Origin: an uncultured Clostridia bacterium
GTDB lineage: Bacteria; Bacillota; Clostridia; Oscillospirales; Oscillospiraceae
Assembly: GCA_947169005.1 (NCBI GenBank)
Contig: CAMVOG010000124.1
Span: 1 to 7,140 of the forward strand
Length of the DNA: 7,140 bases
Direction of reading: 5' to 3'
Shown here: piece after piece, positions 5,378 to 7,140 of the stretch
Position numbering within the stretch: position 1 is the first letter of the stretch
How the letters are laid out: each line of letters opens with the position of its first letter
Made by a program: the position numbers and the translations under genes
The notes under the pieces: model-generated
What the model saw: the letters and a program-made list of their open reading frames with translations, nothing else
Databases searched by the model: none
Told to the model about the DNA's origin: nothing

Positions 5378-7140
5378 TTACTCGGCCTTGGGCTCCAGCA
5401 TTTCCTTCTGGCGCAGGAGGTTGGCGTATTTCGCCATGGCCTCCTCCTCGGCCTTCTTGAAGAGCTTTTCCGCTCTGTCGGGGAAGGCGAGCTTCAGAGA
5501 GCTGTAGCGGACCTCGTTCATAATAAAGTCCTCATAGGGGGCGCTGGGGGCCTTGCTGTCCACGCTCAGGGGATTCTTGCCCTCGGCCACGGCCCGCGGG
5601 TCGAAGCGGAAGAGATTCCAGTAGCCCGCGGCCACGGCGGCCTTGGCGGTGGTCATGCTCTTGCCCATGCCGTTTCTGGAGCCGTGGTTGATGCAGGGGG
5701 CGTAGGCGATCACCAGGGAGGGCCCGTCGTAGCTCTCGGCCTCGCGGATGGCCTTGATGGCCTGGTTGTAATCCGCGCCCATGGCGATCTGCGCCACGTA
5801 GACGTAACCGTAGGAAATGGCGATCTGGGCCAGATCCTTCTTCTTCACCGCCTTGCCGGAGGCCGCGAACTGGGCCACCGCGCCGGTGGGGGTGGACTTG
5901 GAGGCCTGGCCGCCGGTGTTGGAATAGACCTCGGTATCAAAGACGAAGATGTTCACGTTCTCGCCGGAGGCGATGACGTGGTCCAGGCCGCCGTAGCCGA
6001 TATCGTAGGCCCAGCCGTCGCCGCCGAAGCACCAGAAGGAGGGCTTCACCAGCAGGTCCGCGCCCGCCAGGATCTTCCGGACGATGGTGCAGGCCTCGCA
6101 GGGGCACTTCTTACCGTTCTTGAGCCAGCCCTCCTCGAAGGGCGTGCCCGTGAAGTCCCGGGCGTCCAGGAAGCGGCAGCGCTCCAGGAGCTTGTCGGAG
6201 GCGGCCTTGCTGGCCTCGGCATCGTCCTTGGCGGCGAGCCAGGCCTTGCAGAGCTCCACCAGCTCCTCGTCGGCGTACTCGATCTCGATCAGGCGCTCGA
6301 TGGCCGCGGCGAGCGCGTTGCGGCGCTGGGTCACGCCATGGAGCATGCCCAGGCCGAACTCGGCGTTGTCCTCAAAGAGGGAGTTGGACCAGGCGGGTCC
6401 GCGGCCCTTGTCGTTGACGGTATAGGGGGTGCTGGGCGCGCTGCCGCCCCAGATGGAGGAGCAGCCCGTGGCGTTGGCGATATGCATCCGGTCGCCGAAG
6501 AGCTGGGTGATGAGCTTGGCGTAAGGCGTCTCGCCGCAGCCGGCGCAGGCGCCGGAGAACTCGAAGAGCGGCTTCTTGAACTGAGTGCCCTTGACGGTGC
6601 TGAGGGCGAAGGGCAGCTCCTTCTCGGGCATGGCCACCGCGTAGTCGAACTGGGCCTGGGTGGGCTCCATTTCCGCCAGCGGCTTCATCACGAGGGCCTT
6701 CTCCTTGGCGGGACACACGTTCACGCAGGAGCCGCAGCCCGTGCAGTCCAGCGGAGAGGCGATGATGGAGAGCTGATACGCCTCCGCGCCCTTGCCGTTG
6801 AGCTTGACCAGCTGGGTGCCCGCCGGGGCGGCGGCAGCCTCCTCCGCCGTGAAGGCGAAGGGACGGATGACCGCGTGGGGACAGACCAGGGCGCACTGGG
6901 TACACTGGATGCAGTTGGCGGGGATCCACTGGGGGACCTCCACGGCGATGCCGCGCTTCTCAAAGGCAGCGGAGCCCTGGGGCACCGCGCCGTCCGCCGT
7001 TTTGACAAAGGCGGAGACGGGCAGGGAGTCGCCCCGCATGTCGTTGACGGGGGTCATGATCTTATCCACAAAGTCCTTGAGCTCCACGCGCTTCGTCTCC
7101 GCGCCCGGGGCGGGCACGTCGGCGGCGGGGGTCTTCCAGC
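5378..7140 (-). CDS. nifJ: Pyruvate:ferredoxin (flavodoxin) oxidoreductase, C-terminal half
   Basis: Oxidative decarboxylation of pyruvate to acetyl-CoA with electrons passed to ferredoxin, central to anaerobic energy metabolism; cytoplasmic, usually a homodimer of about 1,170-1,200-residue chains. The frame is open through the right edge, so only about 586 residues are present and the N-terminal pyrimidine-binding domain is outside the window. Numbered from the GTG at 7117, which is internal and not the start: the two-cluster ferredoxin domain has C69/C72/C75/C79 and C125/C128/C131/C135. The proximal-cluster ligands are likely C191, C194, C219 and C475. The thiamine diphosphate/Mg2+ site is GGDGWAYDIG (365-374) with NTGGQ (400-404). 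The C-terminus ends as in full-length family members (EVRYSSLK at 535-542). All key residues are intact. Odd: a Cys-rich CPCEAC (338-343) in the variable region before the GDG motif. A hairpin terminator follows. Confidence 0.96.
   Translation of the reverse strand, partial: WKTPAADVPAPGAETKRVELKDFVDKIMTPVNDMRGDSLPVSAFVKTADGAVPQGSAAFEKRGIAVEVPQWIPANCIQCTQCALVCPHAVIRPFAFTAEEAAAAPAGTQLVKLNGKGAEAYQLSIIASPLDCTGCGSCVNVCPAKEKALVMKPLAEMEPTQAQFDYAVAMPEKELPFALSTVKGTQFKKPLFEFSGACAGCGETPYAKLITQLFGDRMHIANATGCSSIWGGSAPSTPYTVNDKGRGPAWSNSLFEDNAEFGLGMLHGVTQRRNALAAAIERLIEIEYADEELVELCKAWLAAKDDAEASKAASDKLLERCRFLDARDFTGTPFEEGWLKNGKKCPCEACTIVRKILAGADLLVKPSFWCFGGDGWAYDIGYGGLDHVIASGENVNIFVFDTEVYSNTGGQASKSTPTGAVAQFAASGKAVKKKDLAQIAISYGYVYVAQIAMGADYNQAIKAIREAESYDGPSLVIAYAPCINHGSRNGMGKSMTTAKAAVAAGYWNLFRFDPRAVAEGKNPLSVDSKAPSAPYEDFIMNEVRYSSLKLAFPDRAEKLFKKAEEEAMAKYANLLRQKEMLEPKAE

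Overview
The window is a GC-rich bacterial chromosome segment in which every supported gene lies on the minus strand. Gene order and protein character point to an anaerobic Clostridia member, most likely Oscillospirales/Oscillospiraceae (inference). The reasons are a single-chain pyruvate:ferredoxin oxidoreductase, the recJ-rel-MBL hydrolase-hemZ order, Firmicute-type Shine-Dalgarno sequences, and strong avoidance of A/T-ending codons.

Reading in the direction of transcription (high to low coordinates): 7140-5378 is the C-terminal half of a pyruvate:ferredoxin oxidoreductase gene whose 5' part lies outside the window. A GC-rich hairpin (5356-5323) follows as its probable terminator. A short AT-rich gap carries a near-consensus vegetative promoter (-35 TTGCCA, 17 bp, extended -10 TATAAT). 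It appears to drive a compact run of recJ (DHH exonuclease), rel (bifunctional (p)ppGpp synthetase/hydrolase), a glyoxalase-II-like metallo-beta-lactamase-fold hydrolase, and the N-terminus of a HemZ-like radical SAM protein that runs off the left edge. Junctions are tight: 24 nt between recJ and rel, 63 nt between rel and the hydrolase, and a one-base TAATG overlap between the hydrolase and hemZ.

In functional terms the operon joins DNA repair/recombination, stringent-response control and small housekeeping enzymes, a grouping long conserved in Firmicutes. The version here lacks apt (usually between recJ and rel) and dtd (usually between rel and the hydrolase).

The most unusual items are small. 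One is a TAAGRGA heptamer array that fills the rel-hydrolase gap and begins with the rel stop codon itself. Another is a 14-bp perfect palindrome over the hydrolase ribosome binding site. The third is a recJ 5' end where the only well-spaced Shine-Dalgarno points to an ATC codon. I found no phage, transposon, CRISPR, tRNA/rRNA or defence system, and nothing that amounts to a clearly new multi-gene system; most of the window is ordinary core genome.
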